The position numbers were made by a program, and so were the translations under genes. Below the pieces are notes generated by a model that did not search any database, was not told the origin of the DNA, and worked only from the letters and a program-made list of their open reading frames with translations. A stretch of 12,534 bases of DNA from Chloroflexia bacterium. Its GTDB lineage: Bacteria; Chloroflexota; Chloroflexia; Thermomicrobiales; UBA6265. How positions within the stretch are numbered: position 1 is the stretch's first letter; each line of letters starts with the position of its first letter. The stretch spans positions 1-12,534 of the forward strand of contig JACCYX010000014.1 in the NCBI GenBank assembly GCA_013696265.1. The letters are read 5' to 3'. Positions 6,628 through 12,534 of the stretch are shown here, in pieces.

Positions 6628-8132
6628 GGGTGACGTTGCAGCCGATGCATGAGGGGCAGGTTGGCGGCGATGGCGTCGCGGAACAGGTCCAGGCGCCCCC
6701 GGTATAGCTCGTGATCGGCCTGGTTCGGCGAGACGGTCGCGCCATGATCATCGCGCCCGGCTCGATCCGGTCCCAACGCCGGCCAGCCGAGGGCGTGGGC
6801 GCCGCTCAGGGCGGCGCCCAGCGCGGAACTGTCCTGGGCGGACGGAATCGACAGCGGTGCGCCAATCACGTTGGCCATGATCTGGCGCAAGTCGCGGGTT
6901 GCCCCGCCGCCACCGAACACGATCCGGTCCGGGCGGGTGGCCTCGGGCGCCATCCGGTCGAGCACGTCGGCGACCGAGAGGGCGATGCCTTCCAGCACCG
7001 CCCGCACCAGGTGGTGTGGTCCATGTTGCTCGTTGAGGCCGAGGAAGGCACCCCGGGCGGATGGATCAAGGAGGGGGCTGCGCTCGCCCGCGAGGTAGGG
7101 GAGGAAGAGCAGGTCGTCAGCGCCGGCGGGCGCGGTCTGGGCGAGCGCCAGGAGATCGGCGAGGGCAACGCCCGGAGCCAGGGTGCGGTGGATCCAGTCG
7201 ATCGCCCGGCCGGCGTTGAGCGTGGCCCCGACGTTGAGCCAGCGGCCGCCGGGCATGTCCGCTGGCAGGGCCGCCGGCCAGGTGTGCCAGCGGCCTTCAG
7301 ATTCCGGTGCGTAACGGGCCGAGGGACGGATGACCTGCGCTCCTGTGCTCATCATGATCATGGCCGAGGCTTCGGTAAAGACGTGACCTCCGATCGCCGC
7401 TACCGGGGCATCTCCCCCGGCGTGGATCACCGGCAAACCGGCCGGCAGGTCGAGCGCCGCCGCCGCCTCGGCCGCGAGGGGGCCGATCTGGCCGCCGCTC
7501 GGCACGAGTTGCGGCAACCACGCTTCCGGGATCGCGAACTCGGCAAGCAGCGATTCGTCCCACAGGCCGGTTTCGGCGTTCAGCAGGCCCGTGCTGACGG
7601 CGTTACTGGTGTCGGTCGCCACGATTCCGGTGAGCAGGAAACCGACGAAATCCGTGGGCAACAGCACCTGGGTGATCTCGTTCCAGAGGTGCGGCCGATG
7701 CTCGCGGATCCAGGCCAGCGAGAGCGCCATGTAGCCTGGTCCCAGCGGTCCGCCGATCCGGTCCGGCAGCGAAGGTCCCAGCCGGGCCTGGACCTCGACG
7801 AGCAGGTTCGCTCCGCGCCGGTCCGACCAGACGATGGCCGGATGCAGCGGCATCCCGAACTGGTCCAGCATGACCGTTCCGTGCATCTGCCCGGTGATGG
7901 CGATCGCCTGGATCGCGGCCAGGGGCGCGAACCGGCGGGCGCCGACGACCGCCGAAATGATGCCGTGCAGCCAGTCATCGACGTGTTGCTCGTCGAATCC
8001 AGCCCGTGGATGACTCGTTGTGTACGATGCCTGGCTTCGGCCCAGGATCGTGCCGGCCCGGGACAGGATCAGCGTCTTGACCGACGATGTGCCGAGGTCG
8101 ATCGCGAGCGTCGCTTCTTCAGCCGTGCGCAT
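6624..8132 (-). CDS. xylB: FGGY-family carbohydrate kinase, xylulokinase-like
   Basis: 502 residues, the usual length for FGGY kinases (484-520). The N-terminal phosphate loop IDLGTSSVKTLIL (11-23) is present. ITGQMHGTVMLD (79-90) with IVWSDRRG (100-107) is the xylulokinase-like form of the sugar-binding region. Asp241 in AGGDAPVAAIGG is the expected catalytic base, and MSTGAQV follows at 261-267. LFLPYLAGERSPLLDPSARG and the FGGGGATRDLRQIMANV segment complete the C-terminal lobe. It would phosphorylate a ketose or polyol with ATP, giving for example D-xylulose 5-phosphate. No xylose isomerase gene is in view, so the substrate is not fixed. Its start overlaps the stop of the membrane-protein gene by one base (TGATG), and its stop overlaps the cupin start. 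Confidence 0.9.
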   Translation of the reverse strand: MRTAEEATLAIDLGTSSVKTLILSRAGTILGRSQASYTTSHPRAGFDEQHVDDWLHGIISAVVGARRFAPLAAIQAIAITGQMHGTVMLDQFGMPLHPAIVWSDRRGANLLVEVQARLGPSLPDRIGGPLGPGYMALSLAWIREHRPHLWNEITQVLLPTDFVGFLLTGIVATDTSNAVSTGLLNAETGLWDESLLAEFAIPEAWLPQLVPSGGQIGPLAAEAAAALDLPAGLPVIHAGGDAPVAAIGGHVFTEASAMIMMSTGAQVIRPSARYAPESEGRWHTWPAALPADMPGGRWLNVGATLNAGRAIDWIHRTLAPGVALADLLALAQTAPAGADDLLFLPYLAGERSPLLDPSARGAFLGLNEQHGPHHLVRAVLEGIALSVADVLDRMAPEATRPDRIVFGGGGATRDLRQIMANVIGAPLSIPSAQDSSALGAALSGAHALGWPALGPDRAGRDDHGATVSPNQADHELYRGRLDLFRDAIAANLPLMHRLQRHP

Positions 8133-8941
8133 CAGAGACTCACGATCCAGCAGACCGCCACCCAGAGCAGGGCCGCCTCGGCCAGCGCCACGGAGGTCTG
8201 GGAGCTGGGAGCGGGCGATGGTGGCGTGCCCGCCTCAAGGCCGACGAGAACGATCGCCCCAACCGCGCCGAGCGCGACGACCCCGTTCGCGGCACCGCTG
8301 AGCAGTCCGGCAACCAGGGTGATCAGGGCCGAGCCGAAGATGCCCAGCCAGCAGGCGAGGCGATGCGCGCGTGGGGTGAGGAGGGAATCCGCGTCTTCGG
8401 ACGGGGCGACGGCCGCTCGCATGTGGCCGTCGCTGATGACGCCGATTGCCGCCAACGGGATCAGCAACAGCAGCCCCCAGGTCCAGGCCTGGAGGGCGCT
8501 CCAGACCCAGAAGGGAATGGCGGCGATCAAGGCACCGGAGACCAGCCTGGGAGTGCGGTAGTCGCGGTTTTCCGTGGCGACGAGCACGACCACGGTGAAC
8601 CCGATCGAGAAAATGAGCGCCGTGCCCAGGGTGAAGGTGAGATTGATCGCCAGCGCCACGGCCACCAGGACCGCCGCGATCAGGAGGAGCGCCCGGCGCT
8701 CCGGGGCGTCAGTAGCCGGTAGCAGGGCCGACGCGAACATCAACACCGATCCGGCGCCCAGCAGGCCGATCAGAAGGATGCGCACCCAGTCCCAGGTCGA
8801 CGGCGTGGTCTCCGGCGCGAGCACGACGGCGAGGATGGTCGCGACGGCGGCGATGCCGATCGCGACCTGGACGGGCCGGCGACGGAGCAGCGTGCGCGAT
8901 GCCAGGAGGTGCTGCCCGACGTGTGCGAGGGAAACTGGCAT
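8132..8941 (-). CDS. Unrecognised polytopic membrane protein
   Basis: 269 residues, mostly hydrophobic. Helices appear near 24-42, 53-74, 84-101, 105-123, 133-148, 153-170, 196-215, 219-236 and 250-268, giving eight or nine passes. The N-terminus is basic (TLLRRRP at 17-23, suggesting a cytosolic start), and there is a hydrophilic loop at about 171-195 (DGHMRAAVAPSEDADSLLTP). A Pro/Ser-rich loop precedes the last helix. No transporter or enzyme motif is recognised, so no function is claimed. Direct abutment to the FGGY kinase (TGATG) suggests the two work together, perhaps in uptake or sensing of the kinase substrate. ATG 8941 is the most upstream start and has no clear Shine-Dalgarno sequence. 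Confidence 0.75.
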   Translation of the reverse strand: MPVSLAHVGQHLLASRTLLRRRPVQVAIGIAAVATILAVVLAPETTPSTWDWVRILLIGLLGAGSVLMFASALLPATDAPERRALLLIAAVLVAVALAINLTFTLGTALIFSIGFTVVVLVATENRDYRTPRLVSGALIAAIPFWVWSALQAWTWGLLLLIPLAAIGVISDGHMRAAVAPSEDADSLLTPRAHRLACWLGIFGSALITLVAGLLSGAANGVVALGAVGAIVLVGLEAGTPPSPAPSSQTSVALAEAALLWVAVCWIVSL

Positions 8942-9043
8942 CGTTCGGCATGTCCCGGAACTGCGGCAAGCGATCGGTCAGCGCCACGCCGGTGAACGAT
9001 CGGTGGCTCCATTCAGTATAGCGAGGGAGGTGTGCCGGGGCGG
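8942..9043 (-). promoter_or_regulatory. Leader of the membrane protein-kinase-cupin operon with possible -10 box
   Basis: This 102-base gap separates the 145-residue gene from the operon. On the minus strand GCTATACT occupies 9022-9015, a near -10 box about 73 bases before the ATG at 8941. No -35 box is visible at 17 bp spacing. CGATCGGT occurs twice in the gap (8971-8978 and 8997-9004) as a direct repeat that might bind a regulator. Confidence 0.25.
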
Positions 9044-9481
9044 CTACTCCGCCGCGTCGGACGCCGGGGCCCTTCCGGGTGGGGCAAGCGCGGGTGGTGG
9101 CGCGGCGCGTCCCGGAACCAGCCGCGCGGGGTGAGGCGGCAGCTCGTGGACATTGGGTTGGACGAGGATCACATCCTCGATCTCGTTCCACGCGCCCAAC
9201 GCCGAGACGGTCCAGACCTGGCTGGCGCCGTGTTGCAATACCAGGGAGGCGGCCATTGGGGATCGCGCGGCGGCATTGATCAGCAATGCCGCCTGGCACA
9301 TCTGGAGCGGTTCCGGGGCCTGGGCCACCGGCACGCCCGCGCGTTGCAGGTGCTCAAGCACGGAGCTTCGGCCAGCCCGGATCAAACGGGCGACGTGCCC
9401 CAGGCCGGCCCGGTGAATGGTGGGAAGAATGTCGCGCACGGCCTCGTCCGGCACGATCGCGACGACGGAATCCTGAAGCAT
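9044..9481 (-). CDS. Hypothetical protein, 145 residues, unrecognised
   Basis: The ATG at 9481 is chosen (MLQDSVVAIVPDEAVRD); a TTG at 9538 would add 19 residues of poor coding character. Residues 1-110 look like a small soluble alpha/beta domain: VVAIVPDEAV (6-15), then alternating helices and strands with IHRAGLGHVARLIRAG at 22-37. The last ~30 residues are Pro/Ala/Arg-rich and probably disordered. There is no signal peptide or membrane helix. No Shine-Dalgarno sequence is evident before 9481, so the start is tentative. It lies upstream of the membrane protein-kinase-cupin operon but is separated by 102 bases. No family is recognised. Confidence 0.55.
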   Translation of the reverse strand: MLQDSVVAIVPDEAVRDILPTIHRAGLGHVARLIRAGRSSVLEHLQRAGVPVAQAPEPLQMCQAALLINAAARSPMAASLVLQHGASQVWTVSALGAWNEIEDVILVQPNVHELPPHPARLVPGRAAPPPALAPPGRAPASDAAE

Positions 9482-9804
9482 GGTGGTCTGGCTCGATCTG
9501 GGTATGGAAAGTTGTGCGATTCGGTGCCTGAAAGTCAATCTGGCGCTGGAAGCTTATCATGCGCCAGTCTTGCCGAATGCCGCCGAGGTCATCGGACCAG
9601 CGAATCCAGATACTTTCCCTATCGTCATGTCGAGCGCCAGCGAGACATCCCTGCGCGAAGCGCTTCCGGCGAAGCCGGTCTCTGGTCCAGGAATCACGCG
9701 GCGGCGAGCAGGGGGTCGGCCTGCGGCCGAAGCGCTTCGCGCAGGGATTCCTCCTGCGTCGGAATGACGGTCGGGGGGGTGTCGGGATAGCTGTGATTCG
9801 CTGG
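9482..9804. other. Intergenic region between the 145-residue gene and the DUF2891 gene
   Basis: 323 bases without a supported gene. About half is palindromic repeat copy A (9624-9768). Before it lies a small inverted pair, TGGCGC (9541-9546) with GCGCCA (9561-9566), and on the minus strand a TTGACT (9538-9533) that could be a -35 box for the 145-residue gene, though no good -10 box follows. Open frames here are translations of the repeat. Confidence 0.5.
9624..9768 (+). repeat. GTCAT-ended palindromic repeat, copy A
   Basis: A 145-bp element opening GTCATGTCGAGC and closing GTCGGAATGAC, so GTCAT/ATGAC form the terminal inverted repeat (CG on both flanks extends it one base). A perfect 20-bp inner arm, 9647-9666 with 9729-9748 (core CCCTGCGCGAAGCG), can form a long hairpin around a variable middle. 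It lies just past the 3' end of the minus-strand DUF2891 gene and could fold in that mRNA. It carries no coding capacity or transposase. The ends resemble the GTCATTCCGAGC-type intergenic repeats known from many bacterial genomes. Confidence 0.8.
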
Positions 9805-10848
9805 TCACATGGTCAACAACAGCGTGGCGTAGGCGGCAAGCCAGTGTTCCAGCATGTAGCCGCTCCCGGAAACCGATCCGAGCGAGGCGTTGGCGTGGAC
9901 CTCGGCCGCGTCCTGAAGGGCTTCGACGCGTGGATCACTCGCTCCCAGCACGTTGGCGATCGCCAGGAAGCTCGCGGCCCGGCTCAGGTTGAGCCCGGCA
10001 AGGTGGGCGAGCTGGCCGTCCGAGCCATCGGAGACCTCGGCCGGCGTGAACAGTTGCCGCGGCTGCGCTGACGCAAGGTCGGGCAGGAAACGATCGAGCC
10101 AGGCCGCGAAGTCGCCCGGCGGCAGCAGGCGGCTCATCAGCTCGGCTTCCGAGAGCGCGGCCGAGAGGAAGTCGGCGCCGGACGGCTCGTACCGGGCGGG
10201 ATAATCGGTATCGCTGGCGAAGAAGCGCAGGCCGGCCTCGCGGATCGCGTCGTGGAGGGTGGACTCGCCAGCGTTGGCCAGGTCAGCCGCGTGATCCTGG
10301 GCGCTGAGCAGGGCGAACGCGGTGTTCTGGTGCACGCCGGTTCGCTGTGGATACGTGAGCAGCGGCAGCCAGGTCACGAGGTTGCGCGCGATGACGCCGG
10401 AAAGCGGTTTGAGCGTCGTTGCCCAGCGCCGACCATCGGGATCGTCCCAGCGGTCGAGCTCGGCCTGGAGCGCGAGCAGCCAGCCCCAGCCGTAGGGCCG
10501 CTCGAATCCGCGGTAGGCGGGGTTCGTGAAGAAGGCTGCTTCGATCCCGATGTGCTCGTCCGTCAGGAGGGTCGAGATGGCCTGGCGCGCTTCGGTCTGG
10601 GGCGTATGGTTGGGGAAGAGCCGCAGAAGCCGAACGGCGGTCCAATACATCTCGACGCACGAGTGCCAGTCGAAACTTCCGAAAAACGTGGGATGCAGCT
10701 CCCGGTGGCTCGGGAGTGTTCCCGGACTGTCGACCACCATCCACGGCATGTAGGGGTATTCGCGCTCGATATTCTGGATCGCGAGATTGACGTAATCCGC
10801 GGCATGGTGTTGCAGGAACGCCTGGCGTGACGCGGCGTCGAATGTCAT
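9805..10848 (-). CDS. DUF2891 family protein
   Basis: 347 residues, matching DUF2891 (PF11199), whose members have an alpha-helical toroid-like composition and no known activity. Conserved-looking stretches are IEREYPYMPWMV (27-38), HPTFFGSFDWHSCVEMYW (52-69), GFERPYGWGWLLALQAEL (114-131) and a helical remainder. The His/Asp/Trp-rich block at 52-69 could be an active or binding site. There is no signal peptide. ATG 10848 is chosen because AAAGGA lies 8 nt upstream (minus strand); the frame stays open to 11094, but that extra part translates repeat copy B. The gene stands alone, with repeat copies on both sides. Confidence 0.85.
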   Translation of the reverse strand: MTFDAASRQAFLQHHAADYVNLAIQNIEREYPYMPWMVVDSPGTLPSHRELHPTFFGSFDWHSCVEMYWTAVRLLRLFPNHTPQTEARQAISTLLTDEHIGIEAAFFTNPAYRGFERPYGWGWLLALQAELDRWDDPDGRRWATTLKPLSGVIARNLVTWLPLLTYPQRTGVHQNTAFALLSAQDHAADLANAGESTLHDAIREAGLRFFASDTDYPARYEPSGADFLSAALSEAELMSRLLPPGDFAAWLDRFLPDLASAQPRQLFTPAEVSDGSDGQLAHLAGLNLSRAASFLAIANVLGASDPRVEALQDAAEVHANASLGSVSGSGYMLEHWLAAYATLLLTM

Positions 10849-10900
10849 CTGGTGTCCTTTCATGGTGTCGAAATGACCGGGTGTTATCCCGCATATCCCA

Positions 10901-11049
10901 ATTGTCATGTCGAGCTTGCGAGACATCCCTGCGCGAAGCGCATCGACCGGGGGTCGATCACCGGCGAATGAGTCCGGGCAGCTGCCGCCACAGACCGGCT
11001 GCGCCGGAAGCGCTTCGCGCAGGGATTCCTCCTTCGTCGGAATGACAAT
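10901..11049 (+). repeat. GTCAT-ended palindromic repeat, copy B
   Basis: 149 bp, same orientation as copy A: it opens ATTGTCATGTCGAGC and closes GTCGGAATGACAAT, an 8-base terminal inverted repeat (10901-10908 with 11042-11049). The inner arm is a perfect 17-bp pair (10925-10941 with 11010-11026) carrying the same CCCTGCGCGAAGCG core. The middle differs from copy A. It lies between the mgtE 3' end and the DUF2891 start, so it could act as a transcript-end structure for mgtE or a 5' structure for DUF2891. Confidence 0.8.
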
Positions 11050-11090
11050 ATTGTTGAAGGGCGACGGTTGGTCAACGGTTGCGAAACACG

Positions 11091-12488
11091 TCAAATTGGC
11101 AGGAAGTAGCCGGCCAGGGTGAAGTAGATCAGGAGCCCCGTGCTGTCGACGAGGCTGCTGATGAATGGCGCCGAAACCACCGCCGGGTCGAACTTCAGCT
11201 TACTGAGCACGATCGGCAACACCGCGCCGACCGTGGCCGCCCAGATCGTCAGCGCCAGCACGGTCAGGCCGACCACCAGGGCGATGGTTTCGCTGCCGTC
11301 TTCGGCCAGCATCGCCCGCCCGAACATCAGCCCGCCCATCACCAGCCCGAGCGCCAGCCCGGTCAGGGCCTCCTTGCCGACGATACGCAGGATGTGGTGG
11401 GGGCGAACCTCGTCCAGCGCCATCGCGCGAATGATCGTGGAAACCGTCTGCGAGCCCACGTTGCCGCCGGTCCCGATCAGGATCGGCACGAAGGCGGCCA
11501 GTACCGTGAAGCGGGCCAGCGTGCTGTCGAAGTGCTCCTGGATCGAGACGGTGAAGAAGGAGGCGATGAAGAGGATCATCAACCAGCCGATCCGCTTGCG
11601 GAAGAGGAGGAGCGGTGTCGCGCGGAGATATGGCACCTCCAGCGGTTGGGAACCGCCGAGCCGCTCGATGTCTTCCGTAACTTCTTCTTCGAGGATGTCC
11701 GCGACATCGTCGGCGGTGATGATGCCGGCCAGCTTTCCCTCGGCGTCCACGACCGGCAAGGCGAGCAGGTCGCGCTCCACCAGCATGCGGGCGGCGACTT
11801 CCTGGTCGACATCGACGCTGACCGAGAAAAGGTCGGGGAACATGAGCTGGCTGACGGGGGTTTCCGGCCGGCTGAGGACCAGGCTGTGGAGCGAGAGCAC
11901 CCCGATCAGGGTTTCGTCCCGATCAACGACGTAGACGTAATTGATCGTCTCGGCTTCTTCCGCCACTTGGCGGAGCGCGACGACCGTTTCATCCGCCCGC
12001 AGGTCGGGGAACACCGCGACGAAGGCCGGGGTCATGATCCCGCCGGCGCTGTCCGGCGCGTAGGCCATCAGTTCCCGGATTTCGGCCGCTTCGTCCGGCT
12101 CCATCTCGAAGAGGATCGTGCCGGCGACATCGGGGTTGGACTGCTCGACCTCGGCGAAAATGTCGGTCGCGTCGTCCGGGTCGATTTCTTCCAGGATGTC
12201 AGCGGCCTGGGCGGCGGTCATCCGCGTCAGGATACGGGCGGCGTCCCGATCATCGAGGCGAGCGAGCAGCCCGGCGAGCGCCTCGTCGCCGAGGAAGGTG
12301 AAGAGGCGGCTGAGTTCGCCCGGCTCCAGGTCCTCGAGCAGGGCGAGGGCGTCGTCTTCCAGCATCCGGTTCGCGCAGAGCCGGGCGAGATCGACATCGC
12401 CTTCGGCGATCGCCGCCCGGATCGATTGGAGCAGCGATCGCGTGTCGAGGTCATCCGGCGCGATGGGGCCGGTTCCAGTCACTGACAT
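11091..12488 (-). CDS. mgtE: Magnesium transporter MgtE
   Basis: 465 residues, complete. The acidic helical N-domain (about 15-145) senses Mg2+. Two CBS domains follow (about 150-208 and 213-270). A plug helix leads to a five-helix membrane domain (about 300-465). Signatures: DSAGGIMTP (146-154) at the start of CBS1, VPILIGTGGNVGSQT (334-348), and FDPAVVSAPFISSLVDSTG (433-451). By spacing, Asp434 and Asp448 should match the two pore-region aspartates (418 and 432) of Thermus MgtE. It forms a homodimeric Mg2+ channel in the inner membrane that closes when cytosolic Mg2+ is high. ATG 12488 follows a hairpin; no strong Shine-Dalgarno sequence is seen, only GGGAUGGG nearby. A +strand frame of similar length over this gene is its antisense shadow. 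Confidence 0.96.
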   Translation of the reverse strand: MSVTGTGPIAPDDLDTRSLLQSIRAAIAEGDVDLARLCANRMLEDDALALLEDLEPGELSRLFTFLGDEALAGLLARLDDRDAARILTRMTAAQAADILEEIDPDDATDIFAEVEQSNPDVAGTILFEMEPDEAAEIRELMAYAPDSAGGIMTPAFVAVFPDLRADETVVALRQVAEEAETINYVYVVDRDETLIGVLSLHSLVLSRPETPVSQLMFPDLFSVSVDVDQEVAARMLVERDLLALPVVDAEGKLAGIITADDVADILEEEVTEDIERLGGSQPLEVPYLRATPLLLFRKRIGWLMILFIASFFTVSIQEHFDSTLARFTVLAAFVPILIGTGGNVGSQTVSTIIRAMALDEVRPHHILRIVGKEALTGLALGLVMGGLMFGRAMLAEDGSETIALVVGLTVLALTIWAATVGAVLPIVLSKLKFDPAVVSAPFISSLVDSTGLLIYFTLAGYFLPI

Positions 12489-12496
12489 GGGGAGCG

Positions 12497-12526
12497 CCCA
12501 TCCCTTCCGTTACCGTGAGGGACGGG
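12497..12526 (-). promoter_or_regulatory. Hairpin in the mgtE leader
   Basis: On the minus strand CCCGTCCCT pairs with AGGGATGGG (12518-12526 with 12497-12505), nine pairs including one G-U, around a 12-nt loop. The hairpin ends 8 bases before the mgtE ATG and holds the only purine-rich stretch near the start, so it could block ribosome access. The leader continues beyond the window edge, so a full riboswitch can be neither seen nor excluded. Confidence 0.4.
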
Positions 12527-12534
12527 TCTCAGGA

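Noticed and set aside
6711..8561. 616-codon open frame on the plus strand
   Set aside because: It runs antisense across the xylulokinase-like gene and into the membrane-protein gene. The composition is Arg/Gly-rich and no family is recognisable.
9624..11049. CRISPR array or insertion sequence
   Set aside because: There are only two copies about 1.1 kb apart with an ordinary gene between them, no regular spacers and no transposase.
10849..11094. N-terminal extension of the DUF2891 frame
   Set aside because: The added residues are a translation of repeat copy B. The ATG at 10848 has AAAGGA at 8 nt and begins where the family similarity begins.
11079..12485. 468-codon open frame on the plus strand
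   Set aside because: It is the antisense of mgtE. The translation is rich in Asp, Arg, His, Gln and Gly with no domain, as expected for the shadow of a GC-rich gene.
12489..12534. M-box magnesium riboswitch
   Set aside because: Only 46 bases of leader are present and no M-box core can be matched, so it is recorded only as a hairpin.

Overview
The window is GC-rich throughout, with strong G/C bias at third codon positions. It reads as an ordinary chromosomal segment, not a mobile island. The mix of genes suggests a Chloroflexota lineage near Thermomicrobia/Sphaerobacter: a Tat-exported family-5 solute-binding protein, an F420-type luciferase-like oxidoreductase, a LysJ/ArgD-like aminotransferase, an MgtE transporter, and GTCAT-ended palindromic intergenic repeats. 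That placement is inference from overall character; no rRNA or other phylogenetic marker is present.

Plus-strand block (1-4342): the 3' part of a HAD-family hydrolase; a palindromic extragenic repeat (449-525) that supplies the hydrolase stop codon; a class-III PLP aminotransferase (549-1745); a solute-binding protein (1742-3298) whose Tat signal peptide is only recovered if translation starts at a CTG overlapping the aminotransferase stop; and a secreted cyclophilin-type peptidyl-prolyl isomerase with a C-terminal membrane anchor (3413-4342). Next comes a 475-base stretch (4343-4817) with no intact gene, holding what looks like a decayed reading frame.

Minus-strand block (9481 down to 4818): an unrecognised 145-residue protein; then a tightly packed run of an unknown polytopic membrane protein, an FGGY (xylulokinase-like) kinase and a phosphomannose-isomerase-like cupin whose usual metal-binding His appears to be Phe; then, 37 bases on, an F420-dependent LLM oxidoreductase. 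Junctions of 1 and 4 bp overlap indicate that membrane protein, kinase and cupin are co-translated, perhaps as a sugar- or polyol-handling unit of unknown substrate.

Farther right on the minus strand are a stand-alone DUF2891 protein (9805-10848) and the magnesium transporter mgtE (11091-12488), which has a hairpin directly upstream of its start. Two same-orientation copies of an approximately 145-bp palindromic repeat (9624-9768 and 10901-11049) bracket the DUF2891 gene.

I saw no tRNA, rRNA, CRISPR array, transposase or phage gene. I found no convincing new multi-gene system. The best leads are the CTG-started Tat protein, the kinase/cupin/membrane-protein operon and the two palindromic repeat families.
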